A stretch of 64,000 nt of DNA from Bradyrhizobium sp. CCGB01 (GTDB taxonomy: Bacteria > Pseudomonadota > Alphaproteobacteria > Rhizobiales > Xanthobacteraceae): positions 7,130,001-7,194,000 of the forward strand of contig NZ_JANADK010000001.1 in NCBI RefSeq assembly GCF_024199795.1. The letters run 5' to 3'. The notes under the pieces were generated by a model. That model was not told where the DNA came from. It saw only the letters and a program-made list of their open reading frames with translations, and searched no databases. Below, one piece after another: positions 42,259 to 50,379 of this stretch. Numbering within the stretch: the stretch's first letter is position 1; every line of letters starts with the position of its first letter. A program made the translations under genes and the position numbers.

Positions 42259-42477
42259 ATGCCTCTTTTTACCTACAAGCTCATTGATGCGCATTTCGTT
42301 TCGGACTTCGGAGCGCATGATTTACCAAGCGAAACGGAAGCCCAAATCGAAGCCATCAAGCTCGCTCGTTCGTTACGCGAGACCCGACCCGAACTCGTTG
42401 GGAAAGGATACTCCATCTTTGTAATCGATGATGCCGACGCCGCCATTTGCGTCATTCCGCTCAACGCTGCTCGGTGA
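42259..42477 (+). CDS. DUF6894 family protein
   Basis: 72 residues from the ATG at 42259: MPLFTYKLIDAHFVSDFGAH, DLPSETEAQIEAIKLARSL, then YSIFVIDDADAAICVIPL. The H-D-L-P block and the two-strand ending fit DUF6894. The longer upstream frame is not supported. Third member in the window. Confidence 0.68.
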   Translation: MPLFTYKLIDAHFVSDFGAHDLPSETEAQIEAIKLARSLRETRPELVGKGYSIFVIDDADAAICVIPLNAAR

Positions 42478-42630
42478 CGGTGGTACGCGCCACTAGCGGA
42501 ACGAGTTGCTTGGCAGGTCAGCCGTAATCATCTTTGGCCTCCACCGCGCCCGCACGATCGGCGCGGCACGGCCCATCGGCTAGCACAGGAACCACAAGTG
42601 CATATTGGAGTCGTCGCCAGCTCTGCGGCA

Positions 42631-42698
42631 GAGTTGGCAAGCGGCCCCGGCCTCCCCCTTGACCCCACCTGTAGCCGGGGCCGCTCACTTACCGGCTG
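42631..42698. repeat. 68-bp GC-rich repeat, copy 2
   Basis: Identical to 36744-36811. It lies 28 bases outside the left end of the inverted-repeat-bounded segment. Confidence 0.8.
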
Positions 42699-42726
42699 TG
42701 CTGTCCGTATTTTGAGCGCTGCATTA

Positions 42727-42745
42727 GGGCGTGTACTCATAAATC
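42727..42745. repeat. 19-bp terminal-type inverted repeat, left end
   Basis: GGGCGTGTACTCATAAATC, whose exact reverse complement is at 44669-44687. The GGGCG end faces outward on both sides. The 1961-bp segment between carries two leftward genes and no transposase. Confidence 0.75.
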
Positions 42746-42823
42746 TATCTTGCAGCTTCCAGCATAGCTTCGTCCGCACCGCCCAAGTAAGCGGACATTG
42801 GATGCGCAGATCGACAGGTCCGC

Positions 42824-42860
42824 TAAGGGCCATGACCTGACTCATGCACGGCAGCAAACA
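42824..42860. repeat. Dispersed 37-bp repeat, copy 2
   Basis: Matches 7870-7906 at 33 of 37 positions. It ends 6 bases before the 3' end of the substrate-binding protein gene. Confidence 0.6.
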
Positions 42861-42866
42861 GCACCT

Positions 42867-43838
42867 CTATTCGATCACCTCGTCAGCGCGGACGAGCAGT
42901 GAGGGCGGCACGGTGAGGCCGAGCGCCTTGGCGGTCTTCATGTTGATGATGAGCTCGAATTTCGTCGGCTGCTCTACCGGCAGGTCGGCAGGCTTGGTGC
43001 CCTTGAGTATCCTATCGACGAAACTGCCTGCACGGCGGAATAGATCGGCTGTATCCGCGCCGTACACCGACAATCCGCCATTGGCGTAGACTCGAAACAA
43101 GTAGTTTGCAGGCAGTCGATGCTTCGCCGCGAGTGCGATTATTCGCGGAGCCTCGACATAGGTGAGCGGATCACCGAAATCAATTATTGCATCGGCGTTT
43201 TGGGCAGAGGCCGAAGCAAAGGCGAAGTCCAGGTCCTCGGCCGTGGCCGCTTCAACTGTCAGCAGCATTATGCCAAGCTTCCGCGCCTTGCTGCGTGTCT
43301 CTTCCACCAAGTAAAGCATTGGGTTCTTCGGATTGACCAAGATCGCGATTTTTGAGGCGCCCGGAACGAGTTCGCGAAGGATTTCGACGCGTTTTCCGAA
43401 AAAATCTTCAGGTACGTTGGTCGTAATACCCGTTATGTTGCCACCTGGTCGCGATAGACTTTGCACGAGGCCAAGGCGGACGGGATCAGCCACGGCCACG
43501 AATACAATTGGAATGGTGGCAGTTGCCGATTTCAGGGCCATGGCCGCTAGAGGTCCCGCAGCGATTAGCACATTGGGATTGAGAGCGATCAGGTCGGCGA
43601 CTGAAGCTGACAATTGATCGGGTGGATGAGAAAAGCGGGATTCGATAATCAGGTTTCCATCTACCCAGCCGTGGTGTCGCAGCCCATCAAGGAATGAACG
43701 CTCGGATTGATTAAGGGCCTGCCCGCTCCCATCACCTACAGCAAGAAAGCCGATGCGCCGAGGCTTCCTCTGGGCCCACAAACGCTGGGGCGAAATGAGG
43801 AACATGGCAGCAGCCGCTATGAACTCGCGCCGCTTCAT
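42867..43838 (-). CDS. ABC transporter substrate-binding protein (TrpX/PF04392-like)
   Basis: 323 residues from the ATG at 43838. Signal peptide FIAAAAMFLISPQRLWAQ, then RRIGFLAVGDGSGQALNQSE, NPNVLIAAGPLAAMALKSAT, IPIVFVAVADPVRLGLVQSL and RPGGNITGITT, a pattern diagnostic of the TrpX-like periplasmic binding proteins. No permease or ATPase gene accompanies it, as is common for these orphan copies in Bradyrhizobium. Ligand unknown. Lies inside the inverted-repeat-bounded segment. Confidence 0.85.
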   Translation of the reverse strand: MKRREFIAAAAMFLISPQRLWAQRKPRRIGFLAVGDGSGQALNQSERSFLDGLRHHGWVDGNLIIESRFSHPPDQLSASVADLIALNPNVLIAAGPLAAMALKSATATIPIVFVAVADPVRLGLVQSLSRPGGNITGITTNVPEDFFGKRVEILRELVPGASKIAILVNPKNPMLYLVEETRSKARKLGIMLLTVEAATAEDLDFAFASASAQNADAIIDFGDPLTYVEAPRIIALAAKHRLPANYLFRVYANGGLSVYGADTADLFRRAGSFVDRILKGTKPADLPVEQPTKFELIINMKTAKALGLTVPPSLLVRADEVIE

Positions 43839-44022
43839 TCGATCCTCATTGCAGCCTGAGGACGACTGCGCACAGATTATCACATCTCTATGATCGTCGC
43901 GCTGGCTGTGGCTGCAAAATATTGCGTCGCCAAGCAGTACAATGGCGCATGCCCGCAGTGGCTCATTCGCGTCCAATTAGCTGCGCTTCGACCAGCGGAA
44001 ATGAGAGAAGCGACCCGCCCCA

Positions 44023-44514
44023 TTAGTCGTTCACGCACAGCTCGCCGCGACCTTGCGCATCAAATCCACCACCTTGACGACCGATTCCGGTAAGAAAAAT
44101 AAGCCGGCCGGCCGAGTTGCTGAAGCGATCGGTCCCCTTCACGATTTTGTCCAGTTGGCTGAAAGCCTGCGCCTCGGTGTCGTACATGCCAGCGGTGGTG
44201 GTGGTTAATGTCCCCCCTTTTGCCGTGACTAGCACCGTTCCCGCGTAAGATTGCAGTGTTTTTGGCAACGAAGGCAGTCCTGCGGTTTCGGCCATCCCGT
44301 GCGCCGTGAAAAGCCACGTTGCGCCGCTTAGAGCGGGCTCGTCGCTCATGACTGTTCCGACAGTGCAAAGGTCGATCTGGCTTAAGCAACCTTCCTTGGT
44401 CATCTGAAGCGCAATTGTAGCCTCGAAGTTTCGGCACTGCGCGGGCTGTTGTGCGAAGCCGGCGCTTGTCGAAAGTGCAAGGATCAGGGTTGAAAGAAAG
44501 GTTGCTTTCATCAT
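44023..44514 (-). CDS. Secreted hypothetical protein, probable beta-barrel
   Basis: 163 residues: signal peptide FLSTLILALSTSAGFA, then CRNFEATIALQMTKEGCLSQ, IDLCTVGTVMSDEPALSGAT, LQSYAGTVLVTAKGGTLTTT and GTDRFSNSAGRLIFLTG. The strand-rich Gly-turn layout resembles allene-oxide-cyclase/dirigent-like small barrels. Four Cys may form disulfides. Periplasmic, function unknown. Confidence 0.6.
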   Translation of the reverse strand: MMKATFLSTLILALSTSAGFAQQPAQCRNFEATIALQMTKEGCLSQIDLCTVGTVMSDEPALSGATWLFTAHGMAETAGLPSLPKTLQSYAGTVLVTAKGGTLTTTTAGMYDTEAQAFSQLDKIVKGTDRFSNSAGRLIFLTGIGRQGGGFDAQGRGELCVND

Positions 44515-44668
44515 GCCCTCCCTCTCAGATAGTAGTGCACTCTACAGTTGATTGAACGGCAAAAATAGAGCGCAGCTGCTGCCAGATCGAAAGCCCGCTT
44601 AGCGTCAGTTGCCCCCCTTAAGCCCGCCCTCCATCAGGCCCGGTTAGCCCCCAATAGCAGACATAAGC

Positions 44669-44687
44669 GATTTATGAGTACACGCCC
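44669..44687. repeat. 19-bp terminal-type inverted repeat, right end
   Basis: Exact reverse complement of 42727-42745. The bases just outside the two ends do not match, so no target-site duplication was recognised. Confidence 0.75.
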
Positions 44688-44748
44688 CCAGTGGCCTGAT
44701 TTGATTTACCTCAAGGGTCGTGGATGACTTGGTTCGACGTTGGAGAGC

Positions 44749-44889
44749 ATGAAGCCTCCACCCGAAGAGCCCCGCCCGGAAGATTCGCCATCGGAGCCAA
44801 CGCGCGTTGAGCAGGCGCGCCGTATCATCGAGGAGTACGCGAACGACCTGCGGGAGATCATCGAAAAGCTCCGCCAGAAGATGAACTGA
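44749..44889 (+). CDS. 46-residue helical protein
   Basis: MKPPPEEPRPEDSPSEPTRV, then a helix QARRIIEEYANDLREIIEKL and RQKMN. GGAGAG directly before the ATG. The pattern (Pro-rich start, E-Y-A-x-x-L-R-E-I-I-x-K-L-R) recurs in Bradyrhizobium small proteins. Function unknown. Confidence 0.5.
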   Translation: MKPPPEEPRPEDSPSEPTRVEQARRIIEEYANDLREIIEKLRQKMN

Positions 44890-45023
44890 GTCTGCGGCTT
44901 GTTCCGCGCAAGGTGAGCCTCGCTTCCGGCGGCGAACATGTCGGATGCCCATGACGACAGGATGATCCGCTTCTCCGGCGTGGGTGCGCAGGCCGCGTTC
45001 CGCCGTTGAGCGTCGATCCGGCG

Positions 45024-45482
45024 TCAGGCCGCCTTCTTCTGCTCGATCTGCGGGCCGGGAAAGACGCCGTTCCCGATCTGGATCCGGCGCGGCTTCATGG
45101 CTCCCGGCACCTTGCGGACAAGATCGATGATCAAAAGGCCGTCGCGGAGGGCGGCCTCCTTCACCTGAACGTAGTCGGCCAGGTTGAACACACGCCGGAA
45201 CGGCCTTGCGGCAATGCCCTGGTACAGGTACTCGCCAGCCGCCGTCTCGGGCTTCCTACCCTCGATGGTCAGCGCGTTGTGCTCGGCCGTCACAGCGATG
45301 TCATCGGGGCCGAAACCCGCGAGGGCGAGCGAGATCCGGTAGTGGTCTTCACCGGAGCGTTCGATGTTGTAGGGCGGATAGTGGTTTTCTGCTTGGCGCA
45401 GCGTGGTGTCGACGAGGTCGGCCAGGTGGTCGAAGCCGATGGTGGAGCGCCACAGGGGTGCAAAGTCGAAGGTAGTCCTCAT
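45024..45482 (-). CDS. Hsp20 small heat-shock protein, paralogue
   Basis: 152 residues from the ATG at 45482 (AGGAGGACTTGG upstream). MRTTFDFAPLWRSTIGFDHL, YPPYNIERSGEDHYRISLAL, AALRDGLLIIDLVRKVPGAM and a tail with QIEQKKAA. Alpha-crystallin domain complete. The heat-shock promoter core is identical in elements and spacing to that of the gene at 39880. Confidence 0.92.
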   Translation of the reverse strand: MRTTFDFAPLWRSTIGFDHLADLVDTTLRQAENHYPPYNIERSGEDHYRISLALAGFGPDDIAVTAEHNALTIEGRKPETAAGEYLYQGIAARPFRRVFNLADYVQVKEAALRDGLLIIDLVRKVPGAMKPRRIQIGNGVFPGPQIEQKKAA

Positions 45483-45614
45483 GTCCAAGTCCTCCTAGGA
45501 GCAAGATGGATACAAGGAGCGCAAGGCAGGAGTCAGAGCGGGTCTGTTACCCGGCCCGGCGCCCGCGCCGGACCCACTAAGGCGTCCGGCACACCGCTCT
45601 CGCGGCAAGCAACG

Positions 45615-45642
45615 AATTAGAAGAGGGTAAAGGCGTTTCAAG
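45615..45642 (-). promoter_or_regulatory. Heat-shock (RpoH-type) promoter of Hsp20 gene 2
   Basis: On the minus strand: CTTGAAACG, 13 bases, CTAATT, the same arrangement as 39738-39765. The leader to the ATG is about 125 bases, long enough for a thermosensor hairpin, although none was worked out. Confidence 0.6.
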
Positions 45643-45807
45643 AGGCCTTGAGCAAAAAAATCGAGATCCGTAGGCGGCCAGCCCGTAGTCCTCTGGCCGC
45701 TGCGGATCGCTCTTGACAGCCGTTCGCCTCTGAATATTTTTCCGCGTGGAAGATACGATCTTCCGAAACCCATGAACTCGAAAGGACAAAATTCCGTCGG
45801 AGTGACG

Positions 45808-46029
45808 ATGATGCTTGCTGTAGATATTGCCCGCATCCAAGCCCACCGCAACAATATCCGCCGCTATCAGAGACTGCTGGAGACGAAGCTCACCGAGGTC
45901 GAACGGAGCTTCATCGAGCGGCGCCTTGATGAGGAGCGGGCCTCTGTAGAGACCATTGCAGCGGGGGCTTTTCCCGTCCCCATAGCTCCTTCGCCCCTCA
46001 TGGCGGGCGCTGCCGGGGCGACGCCATGA
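45808..46029 (+). CDS. Small helical protein, paralogue of 40751
   Basis: 73 residues from the ATG at 45808: VDIARIQAHRNNIRRYQRLL then ETKLTEVERSFIERRLDEER and an Ala/Pro-rich end. Same H-R-x-N-I-R-R-Y motif as the gene beside the other Hsp20. It is divergent from Hsp20 gene 2, so the pair has been rearranged relative to the 40 kb locus. Confidence 0.62.
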   Translation: MMLAVDIARIQAHRNNIRRYQRLLETKLTEVERSFIERRLDEERASVETIAAGAFPVPIAPSPLMAGAAGATP

Positions 46030-46403
46030 GCGATGTGCGCGATCTTCTCATCCGTGGAAGCGAAAAGTTGATAGGACATTACAGCGTCCTCCTGGCCAGT
46101 CTACGGGCTTCACCAGGCATGGCGGCAACTTCTGGAAAAACGCCAAGACGTGTCGGCACCTTAACTGACGGCGTACGACCACTTGGCCGGCTGCATCAAC
46201 GCCGTGCCTTGGAAGACCGACTTCGCAATATCAGACCAATCGCCGAAACTGACTGCATAGGCTGCTTTTCCAAATCGTGTGAGCCTCAAAATGGCACCCA
46301 CTCCTTGGCGCTCTCGTGCCGGTGTAGAAAGTCCACAGCATCATTAGTGGAAGCACGCTGGAGCGCGGGACCCACCAGCCGACAGCGTCATACCATTCTC
46401 TGA
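46026..46403 (+). CDS. Hypothetical protein, probably shifted after residue 24
   Basis: The start overlaps the previous stop (ATGA) and MSDVRDLLIRGSEKLIGHYS looks genuine. Later residues are Arg/Ser-rich and unconvincing; a neighbouring frame reads YGLHQAWRQLLEKRQDVSAP and stops at about 46165, which suggests a shift near 46100. The rest, to 46470, holds nothing else I can support. Confidence 0.3.
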   Translation: MSDVRDLLIRGSEKLIGHYSVLLASLRASPGMAATSGKTPRRVGTLTDGVRPLGRLHQRRALEDRLRNIRPIAETDCIGCFSKSCEPQNGTHSLALSCRCRKSTASLVEARWSAGPTSRQRHTIL

Positions 46404-46470
46404 CGAGTAAGGCGTGATCATAACCAGTCGAAACCGGTTGTGACCACCCATGCATTACAACAGCAAGTAA

Positions 46471-46770
46471 TCAGAGCGGGGCGCCAATCATTCGGAAAAC
46501 CTTAGCGTCAGTAAACCTGGGGACGTCGTTCATAATTGCGTCTGTTTCGGCGGATGCAAGCGCAGCATGAAGAGCAGACTCATTGCGAAATCGATAAATT
46601 CCAACGGAGACATCTACGGCATCGGCGTCTCGCGGGAAGAAGGCGGTGGCACCTTCGAGGCCATGCTTCTGCCAACTTGCGAGGGCCAACGGCAGGTGAA
46701 CATCGACATAGTAGTCGCGATCGAAATACGTGCCGCCGCTGCAGGTCACTATCATTGTTGCACTTGTCAT
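46471..46770 (-). CDS. EthD-domain protein
   Basis: 99 residues from the ATG at 46770: IVTCSGGTYFDRDYYVDVHL, PLALASWQKHGLEGATAFFP and VGIYRFRNESALHAALASAE. The Y-F-D/Y-Y-V/H-x-P-L-A pattern and length fit the EthD dimeric alpha-beta barrel family, often beside oxidoreductases. Last of four leftward genes next to a LysR regulator. Confidence 0.75.
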   Translation of the reverse strand: MTSATMIVTCSGGTYFDRDYYVDVHLPLALASWQKHGLEGATAFFPRDADAVDVSVGIYRFRNESALHAALASAETDAIMNDVPRFTDAKVFRMIGAPL

Positions 46771-47008
46771 AGGCCGACCTTCTAACTTGTTAAGAATGAT
46801 TGTACACTCATAGAACGCTGCGCCATCTTCGAACTTGGCGCGCGGCGCTGTTATGATCGCGATCGCCATGTCGGCCGCTCCACCGCGCCGCTGGCGGGCG
46901 CATATCCCGGATGAGACAGTGGCCCGATGGCCGCTATTTCGAAAAGGTACATGGTGGCTCCAGCGCGAGCCGCGTGCATCCGGCATGTCGTTGTTCAAAG
47001 CCGGTAGC

Positions 47009-47539
47009 TCAATCCTCGTCTTGCCACCGCCGCAGGTTCGTTTGATCGTGGTAGGCCATGCGGTCAGGCGTGGTGATGAACTCGATCGTCGCGCCCCATG
47101 GCATGCGGCAATAGCAGACCCTGTTTCCGGGACCTTTTTCGGTTGCGTAGGGAATAGCGCGGGGCGCGGTAAGGACTGTGCCACCAGCCTTCTCGAAGCG
47201 CTCAACCGAAGCGTCGATGTCGTCAGTGTAGACGCCGAAGTGCGTAATGCCGAAGTCGCTGGCCCGAACCGGCTGGGCTTGTTCGGGGCCGTGCATTTCA
47301 AAGAGCTCGATGTCCGGTCCGGTTCCGATCTTGACCATCGCCTGCGCCCGCACGACCGTTCCAGGGAAAGCACCAGTGGCCCGCTCGAATTCGGCCCCCT
47401 GTCGCGGAGGGTCCTGCGGTCCGAAGGACTGATAAATCACCTGACCGCCGAAAGCTTCCACCAGGAACGATTTGGCTGCTTCGATGTCGGCCACCGTGAT
47501 GCCGATATGATTGACGCCGCGAATGACAGGTGCGGTCAT
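47009..47539 (-). CDS. VOC-family (glyoxalase/dioxygenase-fold) protein
   Basis: 176 residues from the ATG at 47539: VIRGVNHIGITVADIEAAKS (first metal His), GPDIELFEMHGPE, ASDFGITHFGVYTDDIDASV (second His) and WGATIEFITTP (Glu). Typical two-module vicinal-oxygen-chelate fold binding a divalent metal. Reaction unknown. The 238-bp gap to the EthD gene is larger than the others in the cluster. Confidence 0.82.
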   Translation of the reverse strand: MTAPVIRGVNHIGITVADIEAAKSFLVEAFGGQVIYQSFGPQDPPRQGAEFERATGAFPGTVVRAQAMVKIGTGPDIELFEMHGPEQAQPVRASDFGITHFGVYTDDIDASVERFEKAGGTVLTAPRAIPYATEKGPGNRVCYCRMPWGATIEFITTPDRMAYHDQTNLRRWQDED

Positions 47540-47644
47540 GATAGTGTTCCTTTCTCGTTTGATTGATCGAACGCGATGTGTGCGGGCGCAACTCTCCCGC
47601 AATGTCGTGATCCGCCCGGCCTACGACGGCGCGGGCGCAGAGCT

Positions 47645-48493
47645 TCAATTGGCCTTGAGGAAATCGATCAGAGCGGCTGCGACTTCATTCGGCCGCTCGT
47701 CAGCGACATAGTGGCTGCATCGCGCGATCGAGCCGCCCGTCACGTTGGTGGCAAACTCCTTGAGCATCGGCACCATCTGCGCACCGAAGCGCTGGTCGCC
47801 ACCTATGCCAAGCACGGGTATCGCGAGAGGTTGCTTCTTATACTCGAGCGCGGCGGCGTGGTCGGCCGCGAGGGCTCGATACCATTCCATGCCCCCGCGC
47901 GTGCGGCCAGGAAGGGCCATCGCTTTCGCGTAGATCTCGATGTCCGCGGGAGTGAACGTGCTGTGATCGTAGAACCGCTCAGCCATGAAGGTCGAAACAT
48001 AGTCATATTCACGGCCGTAAATCAGGCGCTCGGGCAGGTCCCGGTTCATATGGAAGCTGAAATGCCAGAGCTTTGCGGTCGTCGCCTCCCATCCAGTCCA
48101 GCCGGGAAGCGGAACGTCGAGGACGGCCAGGTGGGTAACAGCCTCCCGATAGGTGGCAACCTGCGGCAAGGCGACCATTCCACCGATGTCATGTCCGCAC
48201 ACGGCGTAGCGTTCATGCCCAAGGGCAAGCATTACTTCATGCGCGTCGCGCGCCATCGTCGCCTTGTCATAGCCGTCGAGCGGGCAGTCGGAAAAGCCCG
48301 CACCGCGCAGATCTATGGCCACCACGCTGAAATGGCCGGCCAGCAGCGGCATCACCTTGTGCCATTCCCACCATGTTTCTGGCCAGCCGTGAAGCAGAAG
48401 GATCGGCGGGCCTGAGCCTCCCGTCACGGCGTTGATCTTGATGCCGTTCACCGGCACCAGTTGCTGGGTAAACCCGTTCAAAGCTGCGATCAT
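47645..48493 (-). CDS. Alpha/beta hydrolase, epoxide-hydrolase-like
   Basis: 282 residues. Oxyanion motif LLLHGWPETWWEW, nucleophile elbow CGHDIGGMVA (Asp nucleophile, as in epoxide hydrolases and dehalogenases) and a late catalytic His (ARCSHYVADERP). Cap-domain region WHFSFHMNRDLPERLIYGRE. Likely hydrolyses an epoxide, ester or similar; substrate unknown. Cytoplasmic. Confidence 0.85.
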   Translation of the reverse strand: MIAALNGFTQQLVPVNGIKINAVTGGSGPPILLLHGWPETWWEWHKVMPLLAGHFSVVAIDLRGAGFSDCPLDGYDKATMARDAHEVMLALGHERYAVCGHDIGGMVALPQVATYREAVTHLAVLDVPLPGWTGWEATTAKLWHFSFHMNRDLPERLIYGREYDYVSTFMAERFYDHSTFTPADIEIYAKAMALPGRTRGGMEWYRALAADHAAALEYKKQPLAIPVLGIGGDQRFGAQMVPMLKEFATNVTGGSIARCSHYVADERPNEVAAALIDFLKAN

Positions 48494-48539
48494 GATCGCT
48501 TCCGGTCAAATGGAGGTGTCAGATAGAGCGTGTACAAGC

Positions 48540-49364
48540 TCAGGGCTGGTCGAAATCGGTAGCGATCGTGATGTCACGCCAGGCGTCGATGTCGCTGCGG
48601 AAGGCCGCCAGCTTTCTCTCGGCGATCGCGTGCGCGGCCGGGCCGAGCGGCAGATGGAGCGGAGGGTCCTCGGCGTCGACCGCCTGCAGGATCACTGCGA
48701 TCGCCTTGTCGGGATCGCCCGCCTGATTGCCGTCGCTGGTTTCGCGATAGTGTTTGCGTGAGCTTGCGGCATATTCGGGCATCTCGTTGGCCGCCATCAT
48801 GATCGATCGGCCAAGGAAATCGGTGCGAAACGGCCCGGGTTCGACGACCAGCACGCGAACTCCGAACGGCTTCAGCTCGCCGGCGAGCGCTTCGGAAATT
48901 CCTTCAACAGCAAACTTGGCGGCGTGGTAATAGCCTCCGCCGCCGCGGCCCTCGATACCCGCACCGGACGACATGTTGACGATCGTTCCGCCCGAACGTC
49001 GTAGGACGGGTAGCGCGGCTCTGGTGGTTTCGATCAGACCGAAGACGTTTACATCGAACATCGGCCGATATTCTTCGGGCGTACCTTCCTCGATCGCGCC
49101 GAACAGTGCGTAGCCGGCGTTGTTCACGAGCACGTCAAACCCGCCAAATGTCTCGACCGCCTTCACGACCGCTGCCTTGGCTGCCGCCGCATCGGTCACG
49201 TCGAGTGGCAAGGTGATCATGCGGCCGCCGAAAGGCTCAGCCATTGCCTCGATCGATCTGACATTGCGGGCCGTCGCTATAACCCGATCGCCGCGCTGTG
49301 CCGAAGCGAACGCGAGCCGCTGGCCGAAGCCGCTCGAACAGCCTGTTATAAGCCAGGTTTTCAT
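48540..49364 (-). CDS. Short-chain dehydrogenase/reductase
   Basis: 274 residues from the ATG at 49364. WLITGCSSGFGQRLA is the cofactor-binding Gly motif, NNAGYALFG the structural N-N-A-G, and GGGYYHAAKFAVEGISEALA the Tyr-x-x-x-Lys active site (Y-H-A-A-K). NADP-dependent oxidoreductase of the classical type. First gene of the cluster, divergent from the LysR gene. Confidence 0.88.
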   Translation of the reverse strand: MKTWLITGCSSGFGQRLAFASAQRGDRVIATARNVRSIEAMAEPFGGRMITLPLDVTDAAAAKAAVVKAVETFGGFDVLVNNAGYALFGAIEEGTPEEYRPMFDVNVFGLIETTRAALPVLRRSGGTIVNMSSGAGIEGRGGGGYYHAAKFAVEGISEALAGELKPFGVRVLVVEPGPFRTDFLGRSIMMAANEMPEYAASSRKHYRETSDGNQAGDPDKAIAVILQAVDAEDPPLHLPLGPAAHAIAERKLAAFRSDIDAWRDITIATDFDQP

Positions 49365-49524
49365 AACTTCTTCTCCAAGTTGTTTCACCCACGCAGCCGC
49401 CCTCATGGGGTGGCGGAATCCCAGAAGGACGCGCCTCAGACGATGGCGGGAAACTAGGTGCTTATATTTGTTCGTTAAGTGATGTTCCTGTACTCTCGGC
49501 GTTCAGTTTTGTGCGGGGGTCGCG

Positions 49525-50379
49525 ATGGAATGGAGTGACGTAAGGATCTTCCTCGCTGTTGTGCGATCCGGCACGCTCGGCGGTGCCGCGCGTTCGCTTC
49601 GGACGAGCCATCCGACCGTCGGCAGGCGCCTACGCGCACTCGAGCAGGCAATCGGTCACACGCTCTTCCAGCGCACAGCGGACGGTCTTGTTCTGACCGA
49701 AGAGGGCCACGGAATCATCGCCCTGGCCGAGCAAATGGAAGAAGGCGCGCTGGCCATGGAGCGCCGGCTTGCGGGGCGGGAGCAGAATCTCAAAGGCAAT
49801 CTTCGCATTTCATCAACGGACTGGTTCGGGGCCTATGTCCTGCCTCCCATCCTGGCGGATTTCTCGAACGCATACCCCAATGTCGACGTTGAGATCCTGA
49901 CCGGCACGCGCCGGTTCAGCCTCGCCCAGCGGGAGGCCGAAGTCGCTTTTCGTGCCGCTCCGTTCGACACTGCCGATGTCATTCAGCGGCGGCTCTTCAG
50001 GCTCGAATACGGCGTCTACATCGCGCAGGAGGCGGCTGATCCCAAATATGGCGATGGGACTGGTTTCCGGCTGATCGCGCCATCCACGCCCCACTTCCCC
50101 GACATCGCGTGGCTCATCGAGAGTTTCCCCAACGCGAGACCGGTCCTGCGATCGAACAACCGCAACGTCCAAGGGCGCATGTGCAGGGAAGGCGTCGGCA
50201 TCGCCGTCCTGCCTTGCGTGGTCGGCAATCAGATCCCCGGTATCCGTAGACTGGACCTGCCGACGCTGCCGCTAGCGCGAGACATTTGGATGGGATACCA
50301 CCGAGACCTACGGCGCCTTGGGCGGCTTCGCGCGTTCATTTCGACGGTATCGGACCATCTCGTGAACGCGACTGCCTGA
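49525..50379 (+). CDS. LysR-family transcriptional regulator
   Basis: 284 residues. N-terminal winged helix: MEWSDVRIFLAVVRSGTLGG, ARSLRTSHPTVGRRLRALEQ, IGHTLFQRTADGLVLTEEG. The C-terminal co-inducer domain is complete. Divergent from the SDR gene across a 160-bp gap, the usual layout for a LysR regulator controlling the neighbouring operon and itself. Confidence 0.88.
   Translation: MEWSDVRIFLAVVRSGTLGGAARSLRTSHPTVGRRLRALEQAIGHTLFQRTADGLVLTEEGHGIIALAEQMEEGALAMERRLAGREQNLKGNLRISSTDWFGAYVLPPILADFSNAYPNVDVEILTGTRRFSLAQREAEVAFRAAPFDTADVIQRRLFRLEYGVYIAQEAADPKYGDGTGFRLIAPSTPHFPDIAWLIESFPNARPVLRSNNRNVQGRMCREGVGIAVLPCVVGNQIPGIRRLDLPTLPLARDIWMGYHRDLRRLGRLRAFISTVSDHLVNATA

Noticed and set aside
47576..48415. 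Rightward frame of 279 codons
   Set aside because: Antisense to the alpha/beta hydrolase, which shows all its catalytic motifs.
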